64,000 nucleotides of DNA, taken from the NCBI GenBank assembly GCA_029747015.1, contig JAKOGI010000184.1, forward strand, positions 666,001 to 730,000, given 5' to 3'. A program made the translations under genes and the position numbers. Numbering within the stretch: the first letter of the stretch is position 1; the number at the start of each line of letters is the position of its first letter. Shown here in pieces: positions 1-12,367 of this stretch. The stretch is from Carnegiea gigantea (taxonomy: Eukaryota > Streptophyta > Magnoliopsida > Caryophyllales > Cactaceae). The notes under the pieces are model-generated. The model was not told the origin of the DNA. It made no database searches and was given only the letters and a program-made list of their open reading frames with translations.

Positions 1-1450
1 TTTCATTTATAGCCCATAACACAATCACCACCACACAAATCCCAAAATTGAGCGAAAATACCACCCTGCATAGTTTTGGTCTAGTATGCGCAGTTGGAGT
101 AAAATGGCCATAACGTTTTCCACAGAACTCGGATTAAGGTGATTCAAAAGCCAGTTCAAAGTAACTCATTGATCTAGCTCGTCACCAAAATTCATAATTG
201 TTTGACAGGCCATGCATTACCAATTTTTCCCAGAACAGACCCCTGTTTTCGGACCCTTCACAGCTTGCTACCTACTTTATTATCCTCCTTTTTCACATAG
301 TTACCCTCTAAAATCACTTTTTGAAATTACCAAACCATGGGGTGATCCTCAATATCACTTTAAAAAGTCATAATCTATAATTTTTGCTTCAGAATTATCC
401 AAGATTCATTTTTAAATATAAAACACACACATGACATGCTTGTTGACGAACATCATTTAAACCATGCATAATTCTCATAACCCTATCTTATGTCTCACTT
501 GAACTTATACTTAAACTTCTCTAAAATCAATACCAGTGCTAGGATATTCATTACCAATACCAAAGATCACAAAATCACCAATAAAACCATCCAAATTCAA
601 CATATCAACTTAGGCTTGCATGATTATGAATTATCTCAACTCCCACATACTTTCAACCTTCATCAATCATGTTAAACACCCAAATAACTCTTGTTTCTAT
701 CCATATAGCATGATTAATAAACAACTCATCTGTAAAAACTAAAGTTAAACAAGATAAGGGTTAGAGATTAACTCACTTTAAGCTTGGATTTTGAGATGTG
801 GAGGTGATATTTGGTGTTTGTGGAGTTGAGGGGGGTGGCGACTGGTGCTGTAGGGTGGCTGGTGGTGTTGGCTGGCGGAGCTGGCCGGCAGTGGTGCTGG
901 CTATAGGCAGTAGCTCACGGTAGGCCGAAACAGTGGAGGGCCAGCCATGGGGAAAAAGAGAAAAGGAGGGGAAGAAGAAAAGAAAACTTGGATTTTGCTT
1001 CTTGAAATTTTTGGCTTATCTTGAAAATTTGGCTGATATTTCTTCCTCCAAGAATATATTTTTGCTAATTAAAATTAGGTACAAATGATGGTGATTAACT
1101 TATTTAATTGTACCAAAATTTTCGGGCCTCAATTTAAGCCCAAAATGAATCGGGCTGCAATTCGGGCCCAAATGAATTGGGTCAAACTTAATGAATTTGG
1201 GCCCAAATGTTTTTGCATGCTTAAAAATTAAATTTTTGTGGCATTATGAAAATAATTTAACGCCTAATCATGTTTATTGGAGACTAATATCGATCCACCT
1301 GAAATTGTTATGTAAATGAACTCGAATTATAAAGTGGGGCTCAAAATGAATTTGCCCAACCAGGATGATTAAATGAGATAAATCAATGTGAAAAATTAAT
1401 AACATGGCTTAATTAAATAAATAAACATGATTTAGGGTCGGGCTATTACA
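1..1450 (-). mobile_element. Partial LTR of a Ty3/gypsy-type retrotransposon
   Basis: Read on the minus strand, this stretch begins at 1450 with TGTAATAGCCCGACCC, a typical plant LTR 5' end, and runs past the left edge of the window. It has the texture of long plant gypsy LTRs: an AT-rich start, then a C-rich pyrimidine stretch near 800-960 (minus strand), then non-coding sequence. No primer-binding site or coding domain is visible because the other end lies outside the window. No reading frame here looks real. The assignment rests on the terminal sequence and the general resemblance to the complete LTR at 2209-4949, so it is tentative. Confidence 0.45.
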
Positions 1451-2203
1451 AAAACATTGAGAGGATATCGAAATATAATAAGTCTTATAAACTAAGCTAA
1501 AAATGTTAAATAAATAGTAGAAATCAACATAGAATATAAATTAGAATATCTTGAATATTTCTTTTCTTAATTGGTTTATACAAGCTTTTATAGAATAACA
1601 TTATTCAATTATTGTATATAAAAGTTCTTCTCAAACATTACAGAAATTTTACTAAATTATTTTCATAATTTGTTACAATGCTATTAAATTTTTCGTAATT
1701 TTCTAAATTTTTTAAATGATTATAATTTTTATTGTAGTTTGAAATCTTAGTATTTTAATGAAAACATAAACTATTTTATGTAAAATTTTGCATTTATTGT
1801 ATGATTGTATTATCATTTGTATAATTTTAATTCTATGTGAATTTTTATTATGTATTATTTTTTTAATATTTTGCAAGATTTACTATTTATAAAAATATTC
1901 AAAGTTTTTTATATGAATTTCTTTATATAAAAAGTCAATTATGTCATTTCATTTGAAAAAGAAAAGGCAACCTATAAACTCATTTCAAGACAATTTAAGG
2001 TACTACAAATTATTTTTAGAAAGTGACTCCCCCCAATATTTACACCAAGGTATAGTTGTTTAATTTTTGTGCAACGACCATGCACATACAATGAGAGAGA
2101 GACAGAGACAGAGACAGAGGGATGGAGGGACAGAGGAGGAGAAAGAGAGAGATATGCACACGTGATGCGAGTGCATCCACATGAGTACACATGTGTAGTG
2201 TAT
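1451..2203. other. AT-rich intergenic stretch
   Basis: This is AT-rich sequence with many short homopolymer runs between two LTRs. I see no gene, no RNA gene and no terminal repeats in it. The only structure is a purine-rich microsatellite near its right end. Confidence 0.6.
2092..2154 (+). repeat. GA-rich purine microsatellite
   Basis: The plus strand is almost pure purine, built from GAGA and GACAGA units with GGGA interruptions. The small reading frames crossing it on both strands are by-products of the repeat. Confidence 0.8.
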
Positions 2204-2353
2204 ACATGTGTGACGCCCCGAAATTTTGTTACTTATTTTGAATTTTGTGCAATATGTTATAGGGAGCAATGAGAAGGTATGTTTCATTTCTTAGAAATTG
2301 TGCAAGCAAAAAAAAAAAAAAAAATCTAGGGAAATGTTTTTGGTGTTTGTGTG

Positions 2354-2483
<130 letters not shown>

Positions 2484-3422
2484 AGGGGGGGTTCTTTTGG
2501 TCTCACACACATACCCCACGAAAGAGAGGAGAGAGAAAGAAAAGAGGAGAAGTAGAAGGAAAAGGAGGAGGAAGAAAAGATTAAGATTTTGGTCTTGAAA
2601 CAAATTCAAGGTGAGTAATTCTCACTCTTCTTCAACCTAAAATTGATTAGGGTAAGAAGAATTCGAAAATCTAGGGTTTGAATATGAGAAATCAAGCAAA
2701 AATTGAAGTATGAATTTGATATTTTTAGGGTTTGATAGATTAGAACCCTAAATTCAATTGTTAGAGACCCATCTTTAAAAGTTGTATGTTTATTTGTGAT
2801 TTTTGGATTATGTGGATGTTGCGACTTAATTGATATGTTGTGAATTCATCCAAATACATGCTAAACTATGGATTTTGGATTGGTTACTTGTATTTGGTTG
2901 AACACGATGGTAGAAAAATAGGATGGGATTTTCGAATTTTTGTAGAACTTAGGAACTGTTTGAATTTCTGAGAATTATTGGCTTGGACAAAAATCATGAA
3001 ATTAATATGTTAGAATCTACATGTCATTTGTCAATGTCCTGCAAAGTTTGGTGAAGATTGCATGTGTATGCTGTGAGTTATGAATTTTTGAGTTAAAGTA
3101 ACTTATTTAGTGTAATTATGGATTATTTGTATGTTTAATCTGTAAATTAGATATGAAAAGGCCATTGCTGAACTTCCTAAGAATTCTGATTGTGCGATGA
3201 AATATGGGAAACTTGTGACAATATTTTGAATGGAATTATGCTTTGTTTTGATTGCATTTTTGTTCAAATTGTGGAATTGAACTTCTTCGAAAATACAAAT
3301 GTGATTCTATGGATTATACGATTTTCTTAAGTTATGTTTTGGGGAAAAAGGTTCATGTCTTACTTTAGGCTATTACAGGGCGTTCTAGAACTATGGCCAT
3401 AGAAGTAGTTGTCTTTGTGTTA

Positions 3423-3729
3423 GGAGCTGTATGAGTCATTGGTTGGTACCTTGAGTGGGCACTGCCCGGGCCGCCAATTGGCTCATCAGTTTGTGTTATT
3501 TGGGAGCTGTGTGTGTCGTTGGTTGGTACCTTGAGTGGGCACTGTCCGGTCCGCCAATTGGCTCCTCAGTTTGTGTTATTTGGGAGCTGTGTGAATCGTT
3601 GGTTGGTACCTTGAGTGGGCACTGCCCGGTCCGCCAATGACTCCTCAGTTTGTGTTTTGAGAGCATCTACGTATTCTAGAACATTGGGTCCCTGGTTGGT
3701 ACTTTGAGTGGGCATTGCCCAGTCCGCCA
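3423..3729 (+). repeat. 80-bp minisatellite in the solo LTR
   Basis: Three consecutive copies share the core GGTTGGTACCTTGAGTGGGC, beginning at 3441, 3521 and 3601 (period exactly 80). A fourth, degenerate copy begins near 3694. Units differ by a few substitutions. The short open frame across it is an effect of the repeat. Confidence 0.92.
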
Positions 3730-3835
3730 TGATGTGTTTGTGACCCTTGTGTTTTGTGATGGTTCTTTGTGTGAGTCATGAGTTGATTTCCCCTAAACTA
3801 AAAGTTTTGCATTCAATTAAGAATATGTGATATGT

Positions 3836-3960
3836 TATGAAATTTGTTTGACTTGGATTTGGACTTTAGATATGCTATGAAGTTGGTTTGACTTGGATTT
3901 AGACTTTGGATATGCTATGAATTCGGTTTGGCTTGGATTTGGATTTTAGATAAGTTAGGA
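3836..3960 (+). repeat. 40-bp tandem repeat in the solo LTR
   Basis: ACTTGGATTT recurs at 3851 and 3891 and as GCTTGGATTT at 3931, within a longer unit that includes GATATGCTATGAA. The period is 40 bp over about three imperfect copies. Confidence 0.85.
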
Positions 3961-4886
3961 AATTAATTCTAATATTATTTTTGGATTTGACTTTGGTTTT
4001 GGATTTGAAGATTCATTCAAGATATCATATCTATGAGTTTGTGTGAATCTTGGAAATGTTACGTGTTCCTGGCTCGTCTGTGAACTTTTGTGATAATGTT
4101 GCTTTATGGTTATGGGTGGGTCGTTAGCCTGCTTAGCGGACTTTGCTTTCCTTTGGACTCCAGTGAGGACTATGAGCCCAAAGGACATGATTGGTATGGG
4201 ACAATCATGGTTAGTCTAGTGAATAGACTAACAGTAGGGTTTGTTTAAGGATTTAAGTGAGAACGAGGGTCCTTAAATCGTACCTAGCATGGGACAGGTA
4301 CGACTAAGTTAGTCTAACTGCCTACCTCTTGACAACTATGTGTGTTTGTGAAGTTCGGACAAATGTTGAATATGAAAGGCATGCGTTTATTTCGATTCCT
4401 GAAGTATAAGTATGTTATCTTATCGCCTTCTATATGTTATATGATATTTGATGTTTATATGCTATGAGATATATGCACTGTATGAGATATGTATGCTGTG
4501 TGATTATGTGTTAACCGGTTAATGTGCTAAGTGTAACAACGGAGAAGGTAAGGGTTATTCACTGGGCTCGGGGAGCTCATGACCTCACCATTTTTCAGGT
4601 TTTGGAAGCAAAAAGGCACCACAGAAGCATCAAGAGAACTTATTTGGAACTGTAGGGCTCGTTGTGTGTCTATATTATGGATTATGTTTAGTAAATACAG
4701 TTCTGTATTTTGATTCGGATATATGTAAGAACGTTATGAATGCGGTTTAAGTATGTATATAATGCATGTCTTAGTTTGACCATCCCGAACTTTAGTTCGA
4801 TTTCGATAAGAGCTTCCGCTGCTATTGCCTATGAACGGGTTAATTAGGGTTAAGAAGTTTAAAGAGCCTTGTGGATGTTCCTAATC

Positions 4887-4929
4887 GGGCAGGCGCGTCA
4901 CCGCATCCACGACGGTGACGCGCCTGCCC
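4887..4929 (+). repeat. Perfect GC-rich hairpin near the LTR 3' end
   Basis: GGGCAGGCGCGTCACCG (4887-4903) is followed by a 9-nt loop and then its exact reverse complement (4913-4929), giving a 17-bp perfect stem. It sits 20 bp before the end of the solo LTR in otherwise AT-rich DNA. It could fold in RNA or DNA; its role in the element is unknown. Confidence 0.9.
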
Positions 4930-4954
4930 CCTTCGGGCGGGGTGTTACAACATG

Positions 4955-5604
4955 AAACTTTGTGGACATAGGAGTGGTTTCTAATTGTTTACTCCATTTG
5001 TTTGGTTTAAGTTAGGGGCGCGTTTTATATATCTTTAAAACATATTGTAGGCACGAAAAATTTAATGATATGGGGTGCGGTAGAAAAAAATATAAGTTGA
5101 TTATTTTGGATCAGCCCATTGAATATACTTGTTTGATTTATTAAAGGTACGACCATACAAGTAAAAGTGATGCCTAAATTAATATGCAAATCATTAAAAC
5201 TTCGTTTGATTTGTTAAAGGCACAACCGAATACCTAAACAAATGTTGTCTTGCATAAATTGCGGGGAGGTCAACTAGAGATTTTCAGTCTAGCTGGTTGA
5301 CTAATTCATTCAGTACGTGATCTTGGGTTGAGAAAAAACACCAACCAAACAGGGTCCGGAAATACATGAATACGTTCCCATAGCTAAGCTCAAGAAATGG
5401 TGAAAAAAACGCCACCCCATTAATTCAATTCAATCCAGATTGTACATTCAGTGTCAAGAGTCATCAAATAATCACATATATCATATTGATGGATACAGCA
5501 GCCGTTCTACACAGTTATAAACCACGAAGGAAAGAAATCTTGCACATAAAATGTACACAAACAAGTCGTATAACTATATACGATGTGAGATCTGCGCAAC
5601 TCGA
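4955..5604. other. Intergenic and 3'-UTR side of the IST1-like gene
   Basis: No gene is seen between the solo LTR and the stop codon of the IST1-like gene. The part nearest 5604 should be its 3' UTR on the minus strand, but I could not place the polyadenylation site with confidence. Confidence 0.5.
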
Positions 5605-8600
5605 TCATTGTTGATGATTTGTGCGTAAAGACTGCAAGTGGGCAGTCAAAGTTTCAAAATCTGGGAGCTTGGGATGAACATGACCAGGCTTTTTGGCAGA
5701 GTTTTCTCTTGAAGGAGCCTTTTCATTTGAATTTGATGGCCTTGGAGTCTGTAAGTCACTTGGGGTCAATCGTCTCTCTGCAGCTGACAAAGAACTGTAT
5801 GCATTATCTGACACTTTCCTGTCTGACCTTCGCCTTCTAGCTGGTTCATCCCATCTCGAATTTTCAGTATGCCTCGATCTGGGGCCAACAGTTTCAGTCT
5901 GAAGCTTGGGAGAAACTTCGGGGGCAGAAGAACTTGAATCTGGAATATGTTCCGTGGTAGCAGGTGGCTGGGAACCCGCAACTGATCTTGCAGCAGAGCC
6001 TTTAGTCCTACGAGAAAGTCCAGCACCCAGAAGATTTTTGCTCATTGCAGGTTGTTTGGGGCTTTCATCCTCAGAACTGCTGTTATTGGAATGAAAATAT
6101 CCTGTTGGGTCTTTCCATGTTCTATTCGCAGTTTGATAAATTGTCGGAATATATGGCCTTTCAGCACTGCTTGGAATTTTAGGTGTGATTATGACCCAAG
6201 GATCATCAACAATTGAGTCTAAATGTGTATCTCCGCTGCTTGTCTTCTTGAAACTATGTGTGGTCTCCACTATACTGGATGATACTTGGGGATTAGGACC
6301 GCCATCTGCACCTGCACTAGATAGCGGAAATAAAGAGAAACTAGCTACTGCATCTCTTCTATATGGTGGGTCCCACATTCGCCTGTTTTTTCGTCCACTA
6401 GGCAATAATCCAAGTTTCAACTCGATACCGTCTTCTGGACCAGCTTGTCTTCCGTCCTCCAATTCTGAAACAGGGCCGGATAACTGTGAACAAAGTCTTG
6501 AGGATGGCAGAGGCTTCTCCGGCTTGGCTTCATGGACCAGATTATAAGCTGATGCATCGTGTGATTCTTCTCTAAGACTTCTGTGTTCATAAGAGGGCTG
6601 GGGGTGGGGGGTGTGCAAGTCCCCAGCATCATATATGGTCTGAGTTTCCTTGTGTGCGCTACCCATATCAGGAATGGTACTGTGATTCCCAATATATTTG
6701 TCAACAATTACACAATCAGGTTTCTCATTTTGGAGTTCTCTTTCGCTCCCTGAGCTTTCACCATCTGAATCAAACTTAACAGGCAGTGGCTCACTTAATT
6801 TTGCAAAGAGAGGAGACTTCCGAAAACTCTCAGAAACATCAAGTCCATGGAGAAGATGGGAAGAAGAGGAGGATGGGCTATCTAGGTGAAAAGTGAAATG
6901 TTTTGGTGATGTTTTACCAGAGGAAGGGAGATCATATGACTTCCCTGCATGACCAAATTTGGATTCATCATCATCAGAACCAGATTCATCAAAAACTGCA
7001 CCACTATCAGTGTGAGCTGCTATTTCTTTGGTATCATCCATCTCATTGGTACCATTGTCCACGCTGACAAAAATATCTTCACCAGAGTTAAATCTGTACT
7101 TCTGGTCATCAGAACCTGAAATTCTCCCTCCCTCTCCTCGATCTATTAAAGTAGGGTCCACTTTACTATCATCATCCATACCAGAATGGTAAAAAGTGTT
7201 CACATGACACTTGCCATTGTTAGTGCCAGTTTCATGATTGGAACCACCATAATAGCTATCATCTAAGTAATTCTTGTTTCTGTCATTCAAATTTGAGAAG
7301 ATACCGTACTCATCCCCAAAAGAGCTATATTCATATTCGGAACTGCAAGGCTGGATTTTTATTTTAGTAGTCTCTTCATGAAAAGGTTTATCAACAGGCA
7401 CATTTCCATATTTCTGGTGCTTTGCAGATTCAAACGCATCATATTCAGCTTCAGGGGCATTTGGAGTAGGCAACGAATCCCCTGATTGTTCGACTTCTTG
7501 ATATATAGGATGGACAATATTCTTGCTTTCCCTATACTCTTCTCTTTCACTCCCATATCCTACTCCAGATTCAGTGGAATCTTCCACAAAACTTGTGGCC
7601 TCGGTACCTTTTGGGTTGTTACCTTGCTGATATGCACCTAATCGATCCACCTGCATACCTTGAGTCCTTTGATTAAACAAGCTATTTGCTGGATGTTCTT
7701 CAACATGTTTGTCTTTCAAGACACTACCAACATAGACATTCTTGTCCAGATTCCAGCCACGTACAGATGAACCCAAGGGCGTAGAAGAAGCTTCATTAAC
7801 AATATAGCTGCTCCTGGAAAGTTCTGCAGCAGCTCTAGCAGCCATGCTCGCTCGTTCTGCAGATTCAGCAGCAGCCTGTGCGGCAGCAGTTGCATCCTTG
7901 AATTCCATCTTCCAGTTTTGCCTACTGGCTTCAACAGCATTCTCAGCAATCCCAGAAGAGTGACTGAAAGCCTTTCCATCGGAATAACTTTCTGAAAAAG
8001 AAGCGCATATGAACTCTGAACTCTGAATCTGATGAATCAGTAGTAGACCTCTTAAAAAACTATGGAAACAATCAGGAGTTAAATTATTTCTAACCACGCC
8101 TCCCATCAGGACGAGAAGTGGATGATGAAACCTCATTGACATCAATATTTGCAGAAGAACGGTTTTGTGAAGAAGTTTTTGATCTTCCCGCGTTATGAAC
8201 CTGTGGATGCTGGAAGTTATCGGCAATTCCAAAATCAAGGGGCTCCACTTGTATCTTCCCAGCCTTCTCCATATGCTTCTGTTCATTCTGCTAATAAAAA
8301 TAATTCAAGAACATCATTAATAACTATTATGGACATTTTACAAAACAGGACACACTCGTTTCAATTTAAGTTTCCTTGCTTCTACTACATGTCTAGCTAC
8401 CATCATATGACTTCACGCACAAACAAGCAAATTCTAGAAGCAAAGACACACAGACATGCAAGTTAAATAGTAAAGCGTTTCTTAATGCTATTATACACAT
8501 GATACCTAAAATACTGAAAATGTATCAGCATATGCCTTCACAATTTCCATGTGATAAGCCAGGCCTCCATTTCCTATAATCTGGCCTTTGAAGAATCACA

Positions 8601-11600
8601 TCATTTGGCACATAACAGCACATTGAATTCATAATAATATAGACATTTCTTTGACGTGTGTTTCACACTATACAAAATGCAATGTTCGAGAATCAATCAA
8701 AAATTTTCGTAGTCTTGTGGTTATTGGCTAAGCTAGCCAGCAAAGTATCCAGGAATTAGTGTAAAAGATCTTGGTTCAACCACACATATATTAACATTTG
8801 TGCTGCCTTCATGCTCAAAGAAATAAAATATAAAGCAAACAAAAAAACAACAAAGTTCCTCAAAGTCTTACTGGCATTTCAATAGGGGGCGCTGGATTTT
8901 CATCTTCAAACCATCTAGGTTCCCATTTGACGTTGTGTTCTTCTGCAATAGCGGTCAGGATTTTGACTTTTGTTGGACCATCAGGAGCCTTCGCGGACAA
9001 CTTTTCAACCAACTGAAGCGATGAAATTGGAATTCCTAATCAATGTAATGAACATGGGGAATTTACGCTTGATACAATGTGTTAGTGAATCTTTTCTACC
9101 TCACCTGAGTGTCATTCACATTCTAACAGTATGATCTGACATACTTTCATTTCTTTTGCTTTTCTTTTTTCTTTGATCAAAACATACTTACATTTCTGCT
9201 AACTCCACAATTTGGACGGAGTTCAGTAGCTGCAGCAACAAATTCCTTCCCATATTTAGCAGTGAAATGTTTGCAAACATCCTGGAGCTCTGGAATGTCT
9301 CCACACCTTGGAGCTGCAAATATTAGGCTTGTAACTGCTTCTTTCAAGTCAAGAGGGCAATTCCTGCAGATATTTATTGAGCAGTCAGTATATGAGCCCA
9401 CATGATATACCAGGAAAGAGCACTAGATGTGGCTAAACATAGCACTTAAATTCTAGACTTCATGGACCATAACTAGCCTTCTTTAATTTCCTCTCCCTTG
9501 TTTTTGGGGCAAGATGAGAGCGGAGGGAAGGGGAAGGGAAGGAAGAAGCAAAAGGACTGCTTGTCGCTGATTCTGTCCAACAAATCTACTTGGTAAAAAA
9601 GCTAATTTGCCAAGTGAGAGCACACAAGCCTACATTTGAGAATCAAACATGGTCAAGAATCAGGAACAACAAGATTGATAGTGTTCAGGCAGATAAATAG
9701 ATTGTAGACATCCATACAAATAGTCTAACTAATTCAACAAGGTAACAAAAACTTTACAGAACCAATATATGGCCTAATCAAGATATTATCATGATTAAAG
9801 GAAATGGAGAAAGGCCCTGTTTGGCAAACAGCTATTAGCTGTTTGAGTTAACTGTTTGTATTAGCTATTTGAATTAGTTGTTCGTTGAAAAACTATTTGG
9901 TAAAATTAGTTGTTTCTGATAAAGTTGTGAGACAAAAAGCTAATTCTTCAAACAACTCTTTCAAAAAACTCATGGAATTAGCTTTTTCAAATTAACTTTT
10001 TGGACCCAAAAAGCTCTTCTAAAAAGTATTTTCACCAAACGCAAAAATTAGCCTTTTTACTTGGTCAAAGAGCTAATCTTAGTTTTAAAAAAAAGCTCTT
10101 TTTGGCCAAAAAGTTCTTTAAAAAACTGTTTGCCAAGCAACCCCAAAATGATATGTTGATTCTTCAAAGACCAGAGTCCGGGAAATGGAGGCCTGGCCTA
10201 TCACATGAAAATTGTGAAGACATATCCAGATAAATTTTCAATATTTCAGCTATCACGTGTATAATATGCACTAATAAATGCTTCAAGATATGTTCCTCAT
10301 TATTACAACAAGAAAAATAAAGTTTAAGCAGATAAATAGATAGCGTTGCTGGTATTCTAGTCGTTATCCATAAACAAAAGTAATAAGGAACATACGCAAC
10401 AATCCTCAATACTGTCCAGTCGCATATAATTGTCTCCATTTCCTTTAACCTCATGTCCACTTTGAAACCTTTGCCTCCTACTCCCTGATATTATTTTCTT
10501 TTGCATTACCTTAAATATACCCCCACTTAAACAAATACTAGGGATAAGTATCATTTCTACATGTACTTAAGCCAAATATATGATCACTTTCCATAGGCTA
10601 AAGAATAGACTAACCATGAGAAATACTCTAGAAATGCTTTGTATGCCAAAATTGCATTTTATATTTCAGTATAAATCTATGGGATTGTGAAGGGGAAATT
10701 CAAGTAGACTAAAGTTTCAATAAGACCGAGTCGAATTGAATCATATGGCATACAACAGTACTTTGAGTTTGTATTATTTGTACTTGGACCAAGTTCCATA
10801 AGATCATCACCTTATGTATAGCCTCATTGAGTCATAGGTCTAACCCTTGCAGTCATAAAGTACTCCTATTAGGGAAGACATGATATATTTGCAGCAACAC
10901 CTTCACTTCTGGAATTTGCACACAAAAATTATCTTTCTTTAATTTTCTCCTTCCCTTTCTCTACTCCAAAAATCTCCCTCATGGCCCAATGAAAAAGGAC
11001 ACATAGGTTTTTGCCCCATATAGGCATGAGTGCACTATTGTTCAATAGGTGGAAAGCGAGGAGATAAATCATGTGAAAGGATAAGACACCAACTTTAATA
11101 GTCATTTCACTTGCTCCTAATTGAACTTACTCCATGTCAATGGCCAATTCCCATCGTGAAGAGCACACCATTATCTTAAAGTTGGAGTACTTTATGATTA
11201 GTCCATTTCCCTGCCGCTAAATCTACAAAAGATCTCTGTGTCTGTCTCTCCCCAACGTCTATGCAAAATATATCCATATGCCTCATGTCCTTGTTAATGA
11301 GTAGAGCCCGAATAAGCTACACATGTGCTTCCAGTACAAAACACATATGAAATTCATAGCTCAACTTAAAAGTATATTTCCATGAAAAACATCAAACACA
11401 GCTCCAACAGTCACACCATGTTAATAATATTGAAATTCAATGACGATGATAGCTAGACAACATTCACTTCATCAGCTACTGATGAACATATTAATTCAAC
11501 AGTTGCTCTCAACATAGAAACTCAAACATGATCATTATTTCATGATGTAGGAGTACAAACTTCTGCGATTCAAGGATTGGCAACCGAGCAACAATAAGCT

Positions 11601-12367
11601 CACAATATATCTCAATCAGCTCAAATGCAGCCGTTGTCTTCTCCTCCCTCACAAAATGTTCAACCTGAGAGGGAAACACAAAAACTTCAAGGACCCAAAA
11701 AAACAAATAACCAAACAATGCAGACTGTAAGCAACAAACGGATTGATAACAAAGCTGAACCCATCAAAACCATAATGGACAATGACAAACCTCCATAAAC
11801 TACGAAATTGTTAAGAAAAAGGACAACAAAACCCCAACCCAATATTCAATCAAAAACATTATACAATCTCTCAGAACAAAACACCATTTAAATCATGCTG
11901 ATCAACTAACAAACAAGCAATTAAGAGATTTTGAACTGATCAATCATCACTTGAACATAAAAACACGACTCTGGATCGAACAGAAGTTTCGACAAATCAA
12001 AATAAGATAAAACGCACCCGAATTCGTGCGGCTTGATCTTGTCCAGACTCCAGCAACCGAGCTAGTTCACTCCTTAACTGTTTCACCTGTATGTCCTTCC
12101 TATTCTTCCACAGCTTTATCCTTGACTTGGCTAGATTCAGAGCTGTTTTACTGCAGATTTTTTGATCCCAAATATCAGAAGGCGAAAAGGAATCGTCAAA
12201 ATTGGTAAGTTCATTAAAAAAAAAAAAAAAAAGGAATTCCACTGCGATTGCTCGAACAAAGATACACACAAAAAGGGGGGGGCCGAAGTAAAAATTTCAG
12301 AACCCTAATGATGACAAATTGACGATGAAGATCACCATTTGGAGGGTTTAAATTTCTTATGAAGCAT
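5605..12367 (-). CDS. IST1-like protein (regulator of Vps4 in the MVB pathway), 7 coding exons
   Basis: Coding exons on the minus strand are 12336-12367, 12018-12150, 11561-11664, 9192-9363, 8872-9012, 8095-8287 (acceptor could be 8290) and 5605-7991. All have GT/AG borders and join in frame to 1053 aa. The protein starts MLHKKFKPSKC and residues about 10-190 form the IST1 domain, with the motifs RIRVEHFVREE, CELIVARLPILESQ, CPLDLKEA, AAPRCGDIPEL and KYGKEFVAAATELRPNCGV. IST1 proteins bind ESCRT-III subunits and tune the Vps4 ATPase during multivesicular-body sorting. After the domain comes an Ala-rich helix-like segment (about 291-318), then a long Ser/Asp-rich, probably disordered tail. The extreme C terminus, DFETLTAHLQSLR, resembles an MIT-interacting motif. 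Plants have many paralogs and I cannot tell which one this is. It is the only intact gene in the window. Confidence 0.93.
8474..8610 (-). repeat. Intronic inverted repeat, arm 1
   Basis: This intron sequence, read on the minus strand, matches 10144-10284 on the plus strand at roughly 75-80% by eye. Shared blocks include GATTCTTCAAAG, GGAAATGGAGGCCTGGC, TATCACATG and GTGTATAATA. It lies in the intron between exons 6 and 5 of the IST1-like gene. I do not recognise the family. Confidence 0.75.
9813..10144. mobile_element. MITE-like element, 332 bp, in intron 3 of the IST1-like gene
   Basis: The left end, GGCCCTGTTTGGCAAACAG, and the reverse complement of the right end, GGGGTTGCTTGGCAAACAG, match at 15 of 19 positions, giving terminal inverted repeats. 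The interior is AT-rich with many AGCTAATT/AAAGCTCTT-type complementary blocks and no real frame. The ends resemble those of small plant Harbinger or hAT-type MITEs. I see no unambiguous target duplication (A-runs on both sides), so the superfamily is open. Confidence 0.6.
10144..10284 (+). repeat. Intronic inverted repeat, arm 2
   Basis: This is the plus-strand counterpart of 8474-8610. It directly abuts the right end of the MITE at 9813-10144 and lies in the large intron between coding exons 4 and 3. The two arms are about 1.5 kb apart within one pre-mRNA and could pair in it. Confidence 0.75.

Noticed and set aside
490..675. Small plus-strand frame of 61 codons
   Set aside because: It lies inside an LTR-like sequence, has no recognisable content and no context for a gene.
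4887..4929. Rho-independent terminator
   Set aside because: A bacterial terminator makes no sense inside a plant LTR, and no T-run follows the stem.
5619..6547. Plus-strand open frames opposite the last IST1-like exon
   Set aside because: They are antisense shadows of a well-supported coding exon.
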